A stretch of DNA of 13,717 bases, taken from positions 1 to 13,717 of the forward strand of contig JAFQVZ010000124.1 in assembly GCA_017407765.1 (NCBI GenBank). Direction: 5' to 3'. Of the stretch, positions 1-7,308 are shown in pieces. The translations under genes were made by a program, and so were the position numbers. The notes below the pieces were generated by a model. It was given only the letters and a program-made list of their open reading frames with translations. It had not been told where the DNA came from and made no database searches. Within the stretch, counting starts at the first letter, position 1, and each line of letters opens with the position of its first letter. This DNA comes from Clostridia bacterium (lineage in GTDB: Bacteria > Bacillota > Clostridia > Oscillospirales > Butyricicoccaceae).

Positions 1-980
1 GCCAGCAGAGCGCCGATACCGGGGTTGCAGATAGCTGTAGGAGGCAGACCTTTTGACTTGCGCAGGTTATAAGGCGAATCGATCTCAAGATCAGCTGCTG
101 TGAGCTGTTCCTTGTGGCCTGTAACATAGAGGAGCGCCGCGTCGATATCAAGATAAGGATAGGCTGCCGAATTGTTGAGGCGGTTTCTGATAACACCGGC
201 GATGGTTCCCTGCTCTCTCGAGAGCTTGGCCTCTTTTTCAACAAGCGATGCCAGATTTACCACTTCGGCAATAGTAAGGCCATGTTCTTCAGTAAGCTTA
301 CGCATCTCGTCAGTATACTTCTTATTGAAGTTGTTGAGCATCTTATTGATGGCACTTACGGGGTTCTCATCAAGATAGAACTCATAAGTGTCGGGGAATA
401 AATATCCCTCAAGACGATTTTCAACCATGGGAACCGTATCAAGGAAACCGTGTGAATAATCGTAGCTGTTAGCTGTCTCTATAAAATCCTGCTTTCCGCA
501 GACCTTTTTCTCTTCCATGAGTTCAGCTATCTGAACGATAGAATAACCCTCGGGAATAGTAACCGTAACCGTTTCTGTCGACTGATTTGCTCTTCTGAGC
601 TTACTTATGAGCTGACCATAGTCCATGCTGCTGGCAAGGTCAAATGCACCGGTACTGAAACCGTCGGTCTTTTTGAGCTTGGCATAAAGCTTAAATGCCC
701 ACTTGTGATCGATAAGGCCATTTTCCTTAAGCTTTTCAGCTACTTCAGCAACCGTTTCGCCCTCGGAAAGAGTTATCGACACAGGTGTTTCATCCTGAAC
801 AAGGCCAAGCATATCATTTGCTACCAGAATAGCAAAGGTGGACAATGCAAAAGAAACGCCAAGAACAAAAAGAATGTATGTGAAAGCAGACAAGCAGCTT
901 GAACGTCCGCTTTTCTTTTTACGCTTCTTTTCGCGGCCAGTATTTTCCTGTCTTGAAGGTTCATTCGATATATTTGACAT
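1..980 (-). CDS. mltG: MltG/YceG-type endolytic murein transglycosylase, 3' end cut by window edge
   Basis: Membrane-anchored lytic transglycosylase that cleaves nascent glycan strands in peptidoglycan. The visible 326 codons begin with a lysine-rich cytoplasmic tail (about residues 17-26), then one membrane segment (about 32-54), a LysM-like region, and the YceG domain. Family hallmarks are LEGYLFPDTY (190-199), ASLVEKE (244-250, with E248 as the expected catalytic Glu), IAGVIRNRL (260-268), and the C-terminal SPYNLRKSKGLPPTAICNP block (302-320). The family usually ends shortly after this, so little is missing. The ATG at 980 follows AGGAAGG at a good distance. It is the last visible gene of the minus-strand operon, 25 bases after the CPBP gene. 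The family assignment is firm; the exact glycan specificity is family knowledge. Confidence 0.95.
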   Translation of the reverse strand, partial: MSNISNEPSRQENTGREKKRKKKSGRSSCLSAFTYILFVLGVSFALSTFAILVANDMLGLVQDETPVSITLSEGETVAEVAEKLKENGLIDHKWAFKLYAKLKKTDGFSTGAFDLASSMDYGQLISKLRRANQSTETVTVTIPEGYSIVQIAELMEEKKVCGKQDFIETANSYDYSHGFLDTVPMVENRLEGYLFPDTYEFYLDENPVSAINKMLNNFNKKYTDEMRKLTEEHGLTIAEVVNLASLVEKEAKLSREQGTIAGVIRNRLNNSAAYPYLDIDAALLYVTGHKEQLTAADLEIDSPYNLRKSKGLPPTAICNPGIGALL

Positions 981-1005
981 ATTTCAATTCCTTCCTATCA
1001 AAATA

Positions 1006-1875
1006 TCAAAGATAAATTACTTTTGCCATGAAAATGACTGCCAGCACCCAAACTCCCGGAGAGAAGAATATCTGCTGGGCTGTCTGCATCACAGCACTGC
1101 GCCTGATCCTCGGAACGCGACCGCGCTCTATGAGCCTCTCAAGCATCCCCAACGAAATATAGAGGAAAATAAAAAACATTACCGTTACGCCAACGAGAAA
1201 ATACTCCCACAAACCGATCACAGAGTATTTTTCAAGCATAAATCCGATAAAAAATGTAAGAGCATTGTTGATTCCGTGAGCTATAACCGCCGACCATACG
1301 GAACCTGTGATATAGGTCATATACCCATACATAAGACCCGCTGCAAGAGGGCCAAAAAAGTTAGACATGTCGCCGTGCATCATAGCAAACGACAGAGCGG
1401 AGACTACCATTGCCGCATAAAAGCTCTCGCCTTCCAGAGCCGGCATAAGCGCTCCTCTGAAAAAGAGTTCTTCACATACCGCCGGAATTATCACGGAGGC
1501 AATAATGAGCTGCCAGACCGGAAATCCCTCACCTGAAAGAGGCATGTGCTGGACATTATATCCGGCGCCAAACAAATTGGCTATTGCCCAGTTGATCAGA
1601 AAGCACATCAGCGCCAGCGTTATCCCCATAAACAGAACAAAAGGAATAAACCGAGGCTTGAAACCTCTGAAGCGTTTTGCAAAGCCTTCTCTTTCTTTCG
1701 CCGCCACAAGCAGCAGCGCCATTGGCAGCACAAACGCCGCCGCAGCGGCAAGCGCCAGTGTTCCGGGCTGAGCTGTTATCTTTCCGGCTTCAAAAGCATA
1801 TCCAAAACCTATAAGGATAAGCATTACGGCTGCCGGCATAAAACTTCCGATAAAAGAGAGCCTGTCTTTATTCAA
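1006..1875 (-). CDS. CPBP-family intramembrane metalloprotease (Abi/Rce1-like), motifs intact
   Basis: A polytopic membrane protein of 289 residues with about eight hydrophobic segments. It has all three CPBP (CAAX protease and bacteriocin-processing) motifs: EELFFR at 135-140, FAMMH at 163-167 and HGINN at 200-204. The conserved Glu and His residues make an active site inside the membrane. Bacterial members process peptides or act in bacteriocin immunity, but the substrate here cannot be told. The reading frame opens only just upstream, so the start is probably the TTG at 1875, preceded by GGGGTG at 7 bases. This overlaps the end of tmk by 8 bases and implies translational coupling. The first ATG inside lies 12 codons further on. 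A degenerate CPBP paralogue begins the same operon (4022-4891). Confidence 0.9.
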   Translation of the reverse strand: MNKDRLSFIGSFMPAAVMLILIGFGYAFEAGKITAQPGTLALAAAAAFVLPMALLLVAAKEREGFAKRFRGFKPRFIPFVLFMGITLALMCFLINWAIANLFGAGYNVQHMPLSGEGFPVWQLIIASVIIPAVCEELFFRGALMPALEGESFYAAMVVSALSFAMMHGDMSNFFGPLAAGLMYGYMTYITGSVWSAVIAHGINNALTFFIGFMLEKYSVIGLWEYFLVGVTVMFFIFLYISLGMLERLIERGRVPRIRRSAVMQTAQQIFFSPGVWVLAVIFMAKVIYL

Positions 1876-2530
1876 TTCCGAGCACCCCGTTTATTGCAGC
1901 AAAAACTTCGGCATTAATTGCCTCCCGGCTCTTCACACCATTTTCGTCAGCACAACTGATGCGCGCCCATCCATACCTTTCACAGATATCCAGAGCATTT
2001 TCACGACACTTTTTAAGGTATTCATGATCTTTTTCATGAATATCTCCGTCATCTCCCTGTCTCTTATTAAGAAGGCTGAAGGAATGCTCGGAAGGCATAT
2101 CAAGAAAAACAACTTTATCGGGAGCAGGAAGCCCCATCAGCCTGTATTCAAAGTCAAACAGCCAATCGAGATAGTCCTCTCTCTCCTTCCCCTCAAGCTT
2201 ACCAGCCTGATGAATAGCATTGGAGGTCGTATAGCGGTCGGAAACGATTATTTCATCATTTTCATAGGCATCCTTCCAGTCGGTCATAAAGGACGCATAA
2301 CGGTCGACCGAGAAAAAAGTGGAAGCCGCATAGGCATTAACAGCTTTGGGATCAGAGCCAAACTCGCCGCCAAGATACATTCTCAGCAGTGCCGACGACT
2401 GATTATCATATCTCGGAAAAGTCAGCCTTTTATAGGCGATTCCTTTTTCGTCAAGCTTCTGGCAGATCATCGCAAGCTGTGTCGACTTTCCGCTGCCGTC
2501 TGTACCCTCGAGAACAATAAACTTAGACAT
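1868..2530 (-). CDS. tmk: Thymidylate kinase (dTMP kinase)
   Basis: Phosphorylates dTMP to dTDP in the cytoplasm, using ATP. The 220-residue protein has the P-loop GTDGSGKST (9-17), the FPRY substrate motif (38-41) and the DRY motif (98-100) followed by TTSNAIHQAGKL, all standard for the family, and its length is normal. A TTG two codons upstream (2536) is possible, but the ATG at 2530 sits 8 bases after GAGG in AAAGAGGT and is preferred. It overlaps thyX by 8 bases and the following CPBP gene by 8 bases. Sitting directly after thyX puts dTMP synthesis and its first phosphorylation in one transcript. Confidence 0.95.
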   Translation of the reverse strand: MSKFIVLEGTDGSGKSTQLAMICQKLDEKGIAYKRLTFPRYDNQSSALLRMYLGGEFGSDPKAVNAYAASTFFSVDRYASFMTDWKDAYENDEIIVSDRYTTSNAIHQAGKLEGKEREDYLDWLFDFEYRLMGLPAPDKVVFLDMPSEHSFSLLNKRQGDDGDIHEKDHEYLKKCRENALDICERYGWARISCADENGVKSREAINAEVFAAINGVLGIE

Positions 2531-3281
2531 TGGCAAGACCTCTTTTTCTGACTTCCTCCGCCTTGCCGCAAGTCATCTTGCCTTCGGCACAAGGTCCGTA
2601 CAGACATGAAGGTCCGGCCTTGGCAAAGAGATGAGGAGCCTCTTTCTTGCAAAGGGCCAGCATCTGCCATGCCAATTCACGAATCTCCCACTGAGCTCGG
2701 TTGCAGCAGCGAAGCCTGAAGAAATTATGCAGAGAACGGGCATTCATCGTCATCATGATCTTTGTTTCGCAGGCATTGGGAAGAACGAATCTTGCATCTT
2801 CATTAGCCATCTTACGTGCCTTGGTCTTGTTTCCGGGCACATCTTCGCCGCCCATTGATGCAAGATGCTTATTATAAAGAATATCGCTGAGCTTGTTATA
2901 GCTCTCCTGGATCTCTTCCATGGTCTTTACGAAAAAGGCCTTTGCCTCGGGATCGTTCTCGATCTCAGGCGGAGTGATATATGTAAAGCTGTTTTCAGCT
3001 ACATAACGCTGCGACTGAACGCTGAAAGAAGCAATACGGTGGCGTGTGATCTGTGCCAAAAGCGAACGCGATACACCTTCGATGGCAAATGTAAATGACG
3101 CATGCTCAATGGGGCTTTCATGGCCAAGATCGCCAAGCATCGCAAGAAAATCTGCCGCTTTTTCCTCGGTCATCTTTTCCATGATGGAATCGGTGTCTGC
3201 AGGTGAATAGCAGAATCGTGCAGCCGCAGCTACAAGCTGCTCTGCCGAAGGTGTGCAAGCAACCATCTGAACTTTAAGCAT
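2523..3281 (-). CDS. thyX: Flavin-dependent thymidylate synthase ThyX
   Basis: Methylates dUMP to dTMP using methylene-tetrahydrofolate, with FAD and NADPH, so it does not produce dihydrofolate as ThyA does. The diagnostic ThyX motif is clear: RHR at 80-82 followed after seven residues by S90, within the stretch RHRIASFSVQSQRY. The upstream HESPIEHASFTF block (54-65) and the downstream NARSLHNFFRLR block also match the family. The length is 252 residues, normal. The frame stays open 37 codons further upstream inside tagA, but the ATG at 3281 is preceded by AAGGGGGAAAA and begins at the usual family N-terminus. It overlaps tagA and tmk by 8 bases each. Confidence 0.96.
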   Translation of the reverse strand: MLKVQMVACTPSAEQLVAAAARFCYSPADTDSIMEKMTEEKAADFLAMLGDLGHESPIEHASFTFAIEGVSRSLLAQITRHRIASFSVQSQRYVAENSFTYITPPEIENDPEAKAFFVKTMEEIQESYNKLSDILYNKHLASMGGEDVPGNKTKARKMANEDARFVLPNACETKIMMTMNARSLHNFFRLRCCNRAQWEIRELAWQMLALCKKEAPHLFAKAGPSCLYGPCAEGKMTCGKAEEVRKRGLANV

Positions 3282-4008
3282 TGGTCTTTTCCCCCTTATC
3301 CTTACTTGTAAACGCATATACGAGATACAGCGGAAGCCTTGCCATACGCTTGATCCTTTTGGGATCTGTGATAAGCCTATAGAACCATTCAAGACCCAGC
3401 TTTACAAAAATCCTGGGAGCTCGCTTTACATTGCCCGAAAATACATCCAGGCTGCCGCCGAGGCCTGCCATAAGCGAAACATTGAGCCTGTCACGGTTGC
3501 GCTGCATAAAGAACTCCTGCTTGGGGCAGCCCAGGCAGACGAAAAGTGCATCAGCATCGGCACTGTTGATTATATCAATGATCTCGTTTTCATCACTGAA
3601 ATAGCCGTTCTGAGTTCCTGCAATGATAAGCCCGGGATACTTTTCGCAAAGCTTCTTTGCCGCCTGATCGGCAACACCGGGCTTGCCTCCAAAGAGGAAA
3701 AGCTTCTTTCCGGTGTTTTGCATACGTTCGGCAAGACCTTCGGCAAACTCAACACCTGCGACCTTCTGCCTGACCGGCCTTTTAATGATGCGTGAAGCGT
3801 AAACAACGCCAATTCCATCGGGCAATACAAGTTCAGAACTATTGACCAGCTGTCTGAGTTCTTCATTCTTAAGGCAGTCAAGGCCTATTTCAGAATTAGG
3901 TGTGACAACTCGGCACTTTTCGCCTCTTTCAATATATCCCATTGCTTTTTCAATGGCTTCTTTAAGTGTAATACTGTCGAAAGTGACAGACAATATATCT
4001 TTACGCAT
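3274..4008 (-). CDS. tagA: WecG/TagA/CpsF-family glycosyltransferase (lipid-linked GlcNAc beta-ManNAc transferase)
   Basis: Adds N-acetylmannosamine to undecaprenyl-diphospho-GlcNAc, completing the disaccharide linkage unit of wall teichoic acid or a related glycopolymer, on the inner membrane face. The 244 residues show the family blocks TPNSE (36-40), LPDGIGVVYASR (62-73, with D64 as the expected catalytic Asp), FGGKPGV (106-112), CLGCPKQEFF (158-167) and GLGGSLDVFSG (182-192). The C-terminal WFYRL...DPKR appendage fits the membrane-targeting tail described for TagA. The ATG at 4008 follows AGGGGA; an upstream extension would overlap the previous gene. Its partners tagO and mnaA lie in another operon (8129-10341). 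The enzyme class is certain; the acceptor polymer is inferred. Confidence 0.9.
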   Translation of the reverse strand: MRKDILSVTFDSITLKEAIEKAMGYIERGEKCRVVTPNSEIGLDCLKNEELRQLVNSSELVLPDGIGVVYASRIIKRPVRQKVAGVEFAEGLAERMQNTGKKLFLFGGKPGVADQAAKKLCEKYPGLIIAGTQNGYFSDENEIIDIINSADADALFVCLGCPKQEFFMQRNRDRLNVSLMAGLGGSLDVFSGNVKRAPRIFVKLGLEWFYRLITDPKRIKRMARLPLYLVYAFTSKDKGEKTNA

Positions 4009-4021
4009 GGAAATCAATCCC

Positions 4022-4891
4022 CTAATTGTTTTTATTTGAAAAGCTGCCGATACAGTCGCGGAAAAGCATATATCCGCCAAGAATAAATACTGCAGCAGCT
4101 ATAATAATAACCGCTTTGGACGCTTCGGGCGATGCAGCTATCTCTCCGAAAAAGCCCCCGGCCATCATGCCTGTCCAATTAAAAGACATATGCATCACAA
4201 CAGCGGCCTTTATGCTGTCGGATTTAAGAACAATAAATCCAAGAATCATGCCCAGCGCAAAATACATAATGGTTTCGGCATCGCTTCCGAAAAAAGATGC
4301 AAACATAAGCGCCTGACAGAAAACGGCGGCTACAGGATGCATCAGTATTCTCATTCTTGAAAAGATAAGTCCTCTGAAGATGATCTCGCCAATGATGGGA
4401 GAGATGACGATAAGTGCCAACACCTGTATGACCAGGCCATCGGCGTTCACCGGCCCCTCAACGCCTTGGGAAACAAACTTTTCAAAGGGCGAAAGCTCAA
4501 AAGGCATTACAGTATTGAGCATATGCATCCATACGCCGGCTCCTATGCCGGCCACCATTGCCCAGAACATATCTGCCCTGCTCGTTCTGACACCTTTGGC
4601 CGCTTTACCGTCTATGCTAACGGTGAGCACAATGGGGTCTTTTTTCCTGAAATGCTTCCACCAAATCCAAAGCGCCATAAAAAGATATGTGGCAATAATT
4701 GTAAGGTAAACATGAGAATCAAGGATCCTCAGCACCTGTTCGCTTATAACAGCATCGGGCAGATTCTGGTCTATATCAGCCCCGCCACAGGACAGAAGAA
4801 CAATGATCTCACCTATGATCTGCGAGACCATCAACATAATATAATACCTGAGCGCCTGACTTAAATGCTGCAAACGGTTCCGTATATCCAT
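4022..4891 (-). CDS. CPBP-family membrane protein, probable pseudoenzyme
   Basis: A polytopic membrane protein of 289 residues related to CPBP intramembrane proteases. The fold region is recognisable, but two motifs are degenerate. Motif 1 reads GEIIFR at 168-173, so the first Glu of EExxxR is Gly. Motif 2 reads FASFF at 197-201, so the His of FxxxH is Phe. Motif 3 is intact, HMSFN at 234-238. Loss of the residues thought to activate water suggests no protease activity. The paralogue at 1006-1875 keeps all three motifs. The ATG at 4891 follows AGAGGTG and is preferred to an ATG ten codons upstream (4921) that has no ribosome site. It is the first gene of the minus-strand operon, 13 bases before tagA. 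Confidence 0.85.
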   Translation of the reverse strand: MDIRNRLQHLSQALRYYIMLMVSQIIGEIIVLLSCGGADIDQNLPDAVISEQVLRILDSHVYLTIIATYLFMALWIWWKHFRKKDPIVLTVSIDGKAAKGVRTSRADMFWAMVAGIGAGVWMHMLNTVMPFELSPFEKFVSQGVEGPVNADGLVIQVLALIVISPIIGEIIFRGLIFSRMRILMHPVAAVFCQALMFASFFGSDAETIMYFALGMILGFIVLKSDSIKAAVVMHMSFNWTGMMAGGFFGEIAASPEASKAVIIIAAAVFILGGYMLFRDCIGSFSNKNN

Positions 4892-4930
4892 TAAACACCT
4901 CTGTTTTCTACACTTGTCCATAATAAAGGC

Positions 4931-4970
4931 ATTATATCGTTATAATACCACTTTCGGCATATAATTTCAA
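4931..4970 (-). promoter_or_regulatory. Predicted sigma-A promoter(s) of the CPBP-tagA-thyX-tmk operon
   Basis: On the minus strand, TTGAAA (4965-4970) and TATTAT (4942-4947) are separated by exactly 17 bases, each one mismatch from consensus. A second perfect TATAAT lies slightly downstream (4931-4936) but has only a weak -35. Either would give a leader of roughly 30-50 bases before the ATG at 4891. Predicted from sequence only. Confidence 0.65.
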
Positions 4971-4993
4971 TAATATATGCCCAAAAACCCTCC

Positions 4994-5022
4994 TTGTCTG
5001 CAATTATACTCTTTGATATAAT
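4994..5022 (+). promoter_or_regulatory. Predicted sigma-A promoter of nth
   Basis: TTGTCT (4994-4999) and a perfect TATAAT (5017-5022) are separated by 17 bases, placing transcription start close to the nth ATG at 5047. It is divergent from the minus-strand operon promoter, with the two -35 elements about 24 bases apart. Confidence 0.7.
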
Positions 5023-5046
5023 AAAGAAAAAAGGCAAGGTGTTTTT

Positions 5047-5694
5047 ATGACAAAAAAAGAACGCGCCGCAATTATCGTCGAGCGCCTTAAAAAAGAATAT
5101 CCTGACAGCTGTTCACTTGAAGCCACCAAGGATTACGAACTGCTCTTTGCCACAAGGCTTGCAGCTCAATGTACCGATGCACGTGTCAACATGGTCACCG
5201 AGGTTCTTTACAGCCGCTATCCGACTCTGGAAGCTCTTGCAGCCGCCCCCGAAGAAGATATAGCCGAGATCGTCAAGCCCTGCGGCCTGTTCCGCACCAA
5301 GGCCCGTGATATCAAGCTTGGTGCAAACAAGATCATTGATGATTTTGGAGGCAAGGTTCCCGATACCATGGAGGAACTGCTGACCATTCCCGGAGTCGGC
5401 CGCAAAACAGCCAACCTTATTCTTTCAGACATATTCGGGCAGCCGGCTATCGTTGCCGATACACATTGCATGAGGATCGCCGGAAAGCTGGGCCTCACCG
5501 ATTCCGGAAGAGATCCCTATAAAGTTGAAATGGATCTCAAAAAAATCGTTGAGCCCGCAGAGCAGGCTTCGCTGTGCCACCGTTTTGTTCATTTTGGACG
5601 TGACATCTGCACAGCACGCAGCCCCAAATGCTCTCTCTGCCCTCTTTCCGATATATGCAGAGAAAATCTCAAAAACCAGAAAAAGAAAGACTGA
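5047..5694 (+). CDS. nth: Endonuclease III (DNA glycosylase/AP lyase)
   Basis: Base-excision repair enzyme that removes oxidised pyrimidines and cuts the abasic strand. The 215-residue protein has the helix-hairpin-helix IPGVGRKTA (114-122) with the catalytic Lys at 120, the catalytic Asp at 138 in VADTH, and the four cysteines of the 4Fe-4S cluster at C188, C195, C198 and C204 (C-x6-C-x2-C-x5-C). Length and motif order are standard. The ATG follows AAGGTG and its own predicted promoter. It is a single-gene transcript ending at a strong hairpin terminator. Confidence 0.97.
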   Translation: MTKKERAAIIVERLKKEYPDSCSLEATKDYELLFATRLAAQCTDARVNMVTEVLYSRYPTLEALAAAPEEDIAEIVKPCGLFRTKARDIKLGANKIIDDFGGKVPDTMEELLTIPGVGRKTANLILSDIFGQPAIVADTHCMRIAGKLGLTDSGRDPYKVEMDLKKIVEPAEQASLCHRFVHFGRDICTARSPKCSLCPLSDICRENLKNQKKKD

Positions 5695-5700
5695 ATCACA

Positions 5701-5735
5701 AAAATCCAAGCTGCCGAAGCAGCTTGGATTTTTCT
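5701..5735. terminator. Bidirectional intrinsic terminator between nth and the phosphoesterase gene
   Basis: A perfect 14-bp stem (5701-5714 pairing with 5719-5732) closes a CGAA loop and runs into a T-rich tract on the plus strand. The complementary strand also ends in a short T run, so the element can serve both convergent genes. The nth stop codon ends at 5694 and the opposing stop is at 5738. Confidence 0.93.
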
Positions 5736-5737
5736 TA

Positions 5738-6202
5738 TTATTCGGCAGACAAACAGCGTTTAAGGCTGCAGTCGTATGTGCCGTTATTCAATTCAAGAAC
5801 AGCATAAAACTCGTTGAACCGGCTCATCGTACCACCGTTCAGCATCAGAACGCCGGCATGATATGAGGCGTGCTGAATATGATTGTGTCCGTAAAGAGCA
5901 ACCTTTGCTCCCCTTCCGAATGCTTCAGAAAGATATACATCCAATGTACGCTTTACTGCAAAACGATGGCCATGAGAAGCAATTATCTTAACGCCTTCCC
6001 ATACGACCTCTATAAAATCAGGCTCCTGACAGAAATAATCGCAGTTTCCCCTTACGAAAAGTGTCTTTTGGGGCAGAGCAAGCCCTTTGAAATCATCTAC
6101 ACCGTCGCCGCAGAATATCAGCGCATCGGGTTTTTCTATTTTCAGCATTTTGGCAAGTCCTTCACGATTTCCATGCGAATCGCTGCATACACATATTTTC
6201 AT
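5738..6202 (-). CDS. YfcE/MJ0936-type metallophosphoesterase
   Basis: Small calcineurin-like phosphodiesterase with a two-metal active site. All expected ligands are visible in 154 residues: D8 and H10 in DSHGN, D33 in CGD, N53 in GNCD, H77 and H79 in SHGHRF, and GHNH at 105-108. Relatives hydrolyse phosphodiesters such as bis-p-nitrophenyl phosphate or nucleotide-derived substrates in vitro, but the natural substrate is usually unknown and cannot be assigned here. The ATG at 6202 follows AAAGGA. It appears to be transcribed alone, convergent with nth and divergent from the small-protein cassette. Confidence 0.93.
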   Translation of the reverse strand: MKICVCSDSHGNREGLAKMLKIEKPDALIFCGDGVDDFKGLALPQKTLFVRGNCDYFCQEPDFIEVVWEGVKIIASHGHRFAVKRTLDVYLSEAFGRGAKVALYGHNHIQHASYHAGVLMLNGGTMSRFNEFYAVLELNNGTYDCSLKRCLSAE

Positions 6203-6231
6203 ATTTTTCCTTTCAAACAGGCAACTTTTCC

Positions 6232-6273
6232 ATGCCCCGGCATATATTATGGTACGGCGCTTCGGGATGCGCC
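6232..6273. promoter_or_regulatory. Two short palindromes in the 99-bp divergent gap 6203-6301
   Basis: ATGCC-CC-GGCAT (6232-6243) and GGCGC-N8-GCGCC (6256-6273) flank an AT-rich block, CATATATTATGG (6241-6252). They could be operator or promoter elements between the phosphoesterase and the small-protein genes, but no convincing sigma-A -35/-10 pair was found in either direction. CATATATTA fits the loose sporulation sigma-K -10 pattern CATANNNTA; that match is weak evidence. Confidence 0.3.
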
Positions 6274-6301
6274 CAATCAGACTGTCAGGAGGTATTCACC
6301 A

Positions 6302-6580
6302 ATGTCCGAACACGAAACAATGGCCCGCGCCCTCATGGGCACACCCCAGGGCATGAAAATAATCCAGGCCCTCGACAAGATAAACGCAGCCGCTTCCACC
6401 GCAAACGGACGCCAGCTCATCAGTATGCTGGCAGGTTCAGGCACAGATGTGCTCAAAAGCGCAGCTGCTGCAGCCGCTGCGGCAGACCGCGATCCCGCAA
6501 GAGTGCTGATCTCCAATCTTCTTGCGACTAAGGAAGGAGCGGCATTGGTAGCTAAAATAATCGAAGTTACAGGAGTATGA
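6302..6580 (+). CDS. Small Ala-rich helical protein of unknown function (cassette gene 1)
   Basis: Not recognised. The 92-residue protein is predicted mostly helical, with no signal peptide or membrane segment, so it is probably cytoplasmic. It contains a run of eight alanines (54-61) and three spaced copies of an R-x-L-[I/M] pattern at R9, R37 and R67, each followed by Leu and Gly positions (for example RQLISMLAGSG at 37-47 and RVLISNLL at 67-74), suggesting an internal repeat of about 28-30 residues. The ATG follows a textbook AGGAGGT (6287-6293) at 8 bases, predicting strong translation. The next gene starts 4 bases after the stop. No function is proposed. Confidence 0.8.
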   Translation: MSEHETMARALMGTPQGMKIIQALDKINAAASTANGRQLISMLAGSGTDVLKSAAAAAAAADRDPARVLISNLLATKEGAALVAKIIEVTGV

Positions 6581-6584
6581 TAAC

Positions 6585-6995
6585 ATGAGCGAACGGGACG
6601 ACACAACCAATATCAGCAGCACTGACGGCAAAAACTTTGGTGATGCGTTGGCGATGGCGGCAGACATCCTGTCCTCGACCGGTATGGCTGTGCCGTCCCA
6701 GCCTTCTGCCGAAGCTCTGCCTCCCAATCAGTCAGCAGCATCTGAACCCATTCATAAAGACGGCAATTCCGGCTCACCAACGGGAACACCTCTTGAAAAC
6801 ATCGTTTCGCTGTTCCCCGTGCTGATGCAGGCAATGTCAGGCAGCGCGAACCTTATAAAGCCCGAAAGACTTGACCTTATAAATGCGCTTAAGCCATATC
6901 TTTCCGAATCACGCAGCGGAAGCATTGACAGAGCCATCAGAATGGCCAATATTACTCAGGCGGCCAAGTCTGCCCTCGGAATACTGGGGAGATGA
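6585..6995 (+). CDS. Small protein of unknown function with disordered N-terminus (cassette gene 2)
   Basis: Not recognised. It has 136 residues. Roughly the first 65 are rich in Ser, Pro, Asn, Thr and Asp and look disordered. The C-terminal half (about 68-136) looks like an ordered helical domain, including LFPVLMQAM, the charged block KPERLDLINALKPYL, and a final helix with ITQAAKSALGIL. No membrane segment is obvious. The ATG follows AGGAG at 9 bases and lies 4 bases after the upstream stop. The conserved-looking C-terminus next to a variable linker suggests a protein-protein interaction module (inference). Confidence 0.8.
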   Translation: MSERDDTTNISSTDGKNFGDALAMAADILSSTGMAVPSQPSAEALPPNQSAASEPIHKDGNSGSPTGTPLENIVSLFPVLMQAMSGSANLIKPERLDLINALKPYLSESRSGSIDRAIRMANITQAAKSALGILGR

Positions 6996-6999
6996 ACCT

Positions 7000-7302
7000 T
7001 TGTACAACCGATACATGAACAGAAACGGCTATGACTCATCCCCTATACCTGAGCCGAAGCCCAATACCTCTGACCAAACCGAAGATAAGCGAAACAGCCA
7101 GCCTGCAAGCTCTGCTCCCCCGCCTTCCATGCTGGGAGGGGCATTTAAAAACCTGTTCGGCGGCAATTTCCGTCTGCCGGAACTGAACAGCGACACCCTT
7201 CTTCTGTTGGTGCTTGTCTATTTCCTGGTGGCCGACAAAGAGAACGATAACATCAACGACACCATACTTATAATCGCAGCGCTGTTTCTGCTCGGCCTGT
7301 GA
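7000..7302 (+). CDS. Small protein with hydrophobic C-terminus, unknown function (cassette gene 3)
   Basis: Not recognised. The best start is TTG at 7000, with GGGGAG (6986-6991) 8 bases upstream and 4 bases after the preceding stop; the ATG at 7015 has no ribosome site. The resulting 100-residue protein has a Pro/Ser/Asn-rich first half, a Gly/Phe-rich stretch (GGAFKNLFGGNF), and two hydrophobic C-terminal segments, LLLLVLVYFLVA and TILIIAALFLLGL, separated by an acidic turn (DKENDNIND). It is probably a small membrane-associated hairpin protein. The other two cassette products are soluble-looking, so this one could bring them to a membrane; that is speculation. Confidence 0.75.
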   Translation: MYNRYMNRNGYDSSPIPEPKPNTSDQTEDKRNSQPASSAPPPSMLGGAFKNLFGGNFRLPELNSDTLLLLVLVYFLVADKENDNINDTILIIAALFLLGL

Positions 7303-7308
7303 TATATT

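Noticed and set aside
838..1536. Long plus-strand open frame (232 codons) over mltG and the CPBP gene
   Set aside because: It is antisense to two clear genes, Cys/His/Lys/Arg-rich as expected from a complementary frame, and has no domain.
4022..4921. Upstream ATG at 4921 as start of the degenerate CPBP gene
   Set aside because: It has no ribosome site, while the ATG at 4891 has AGAGGTG at a proper distance.
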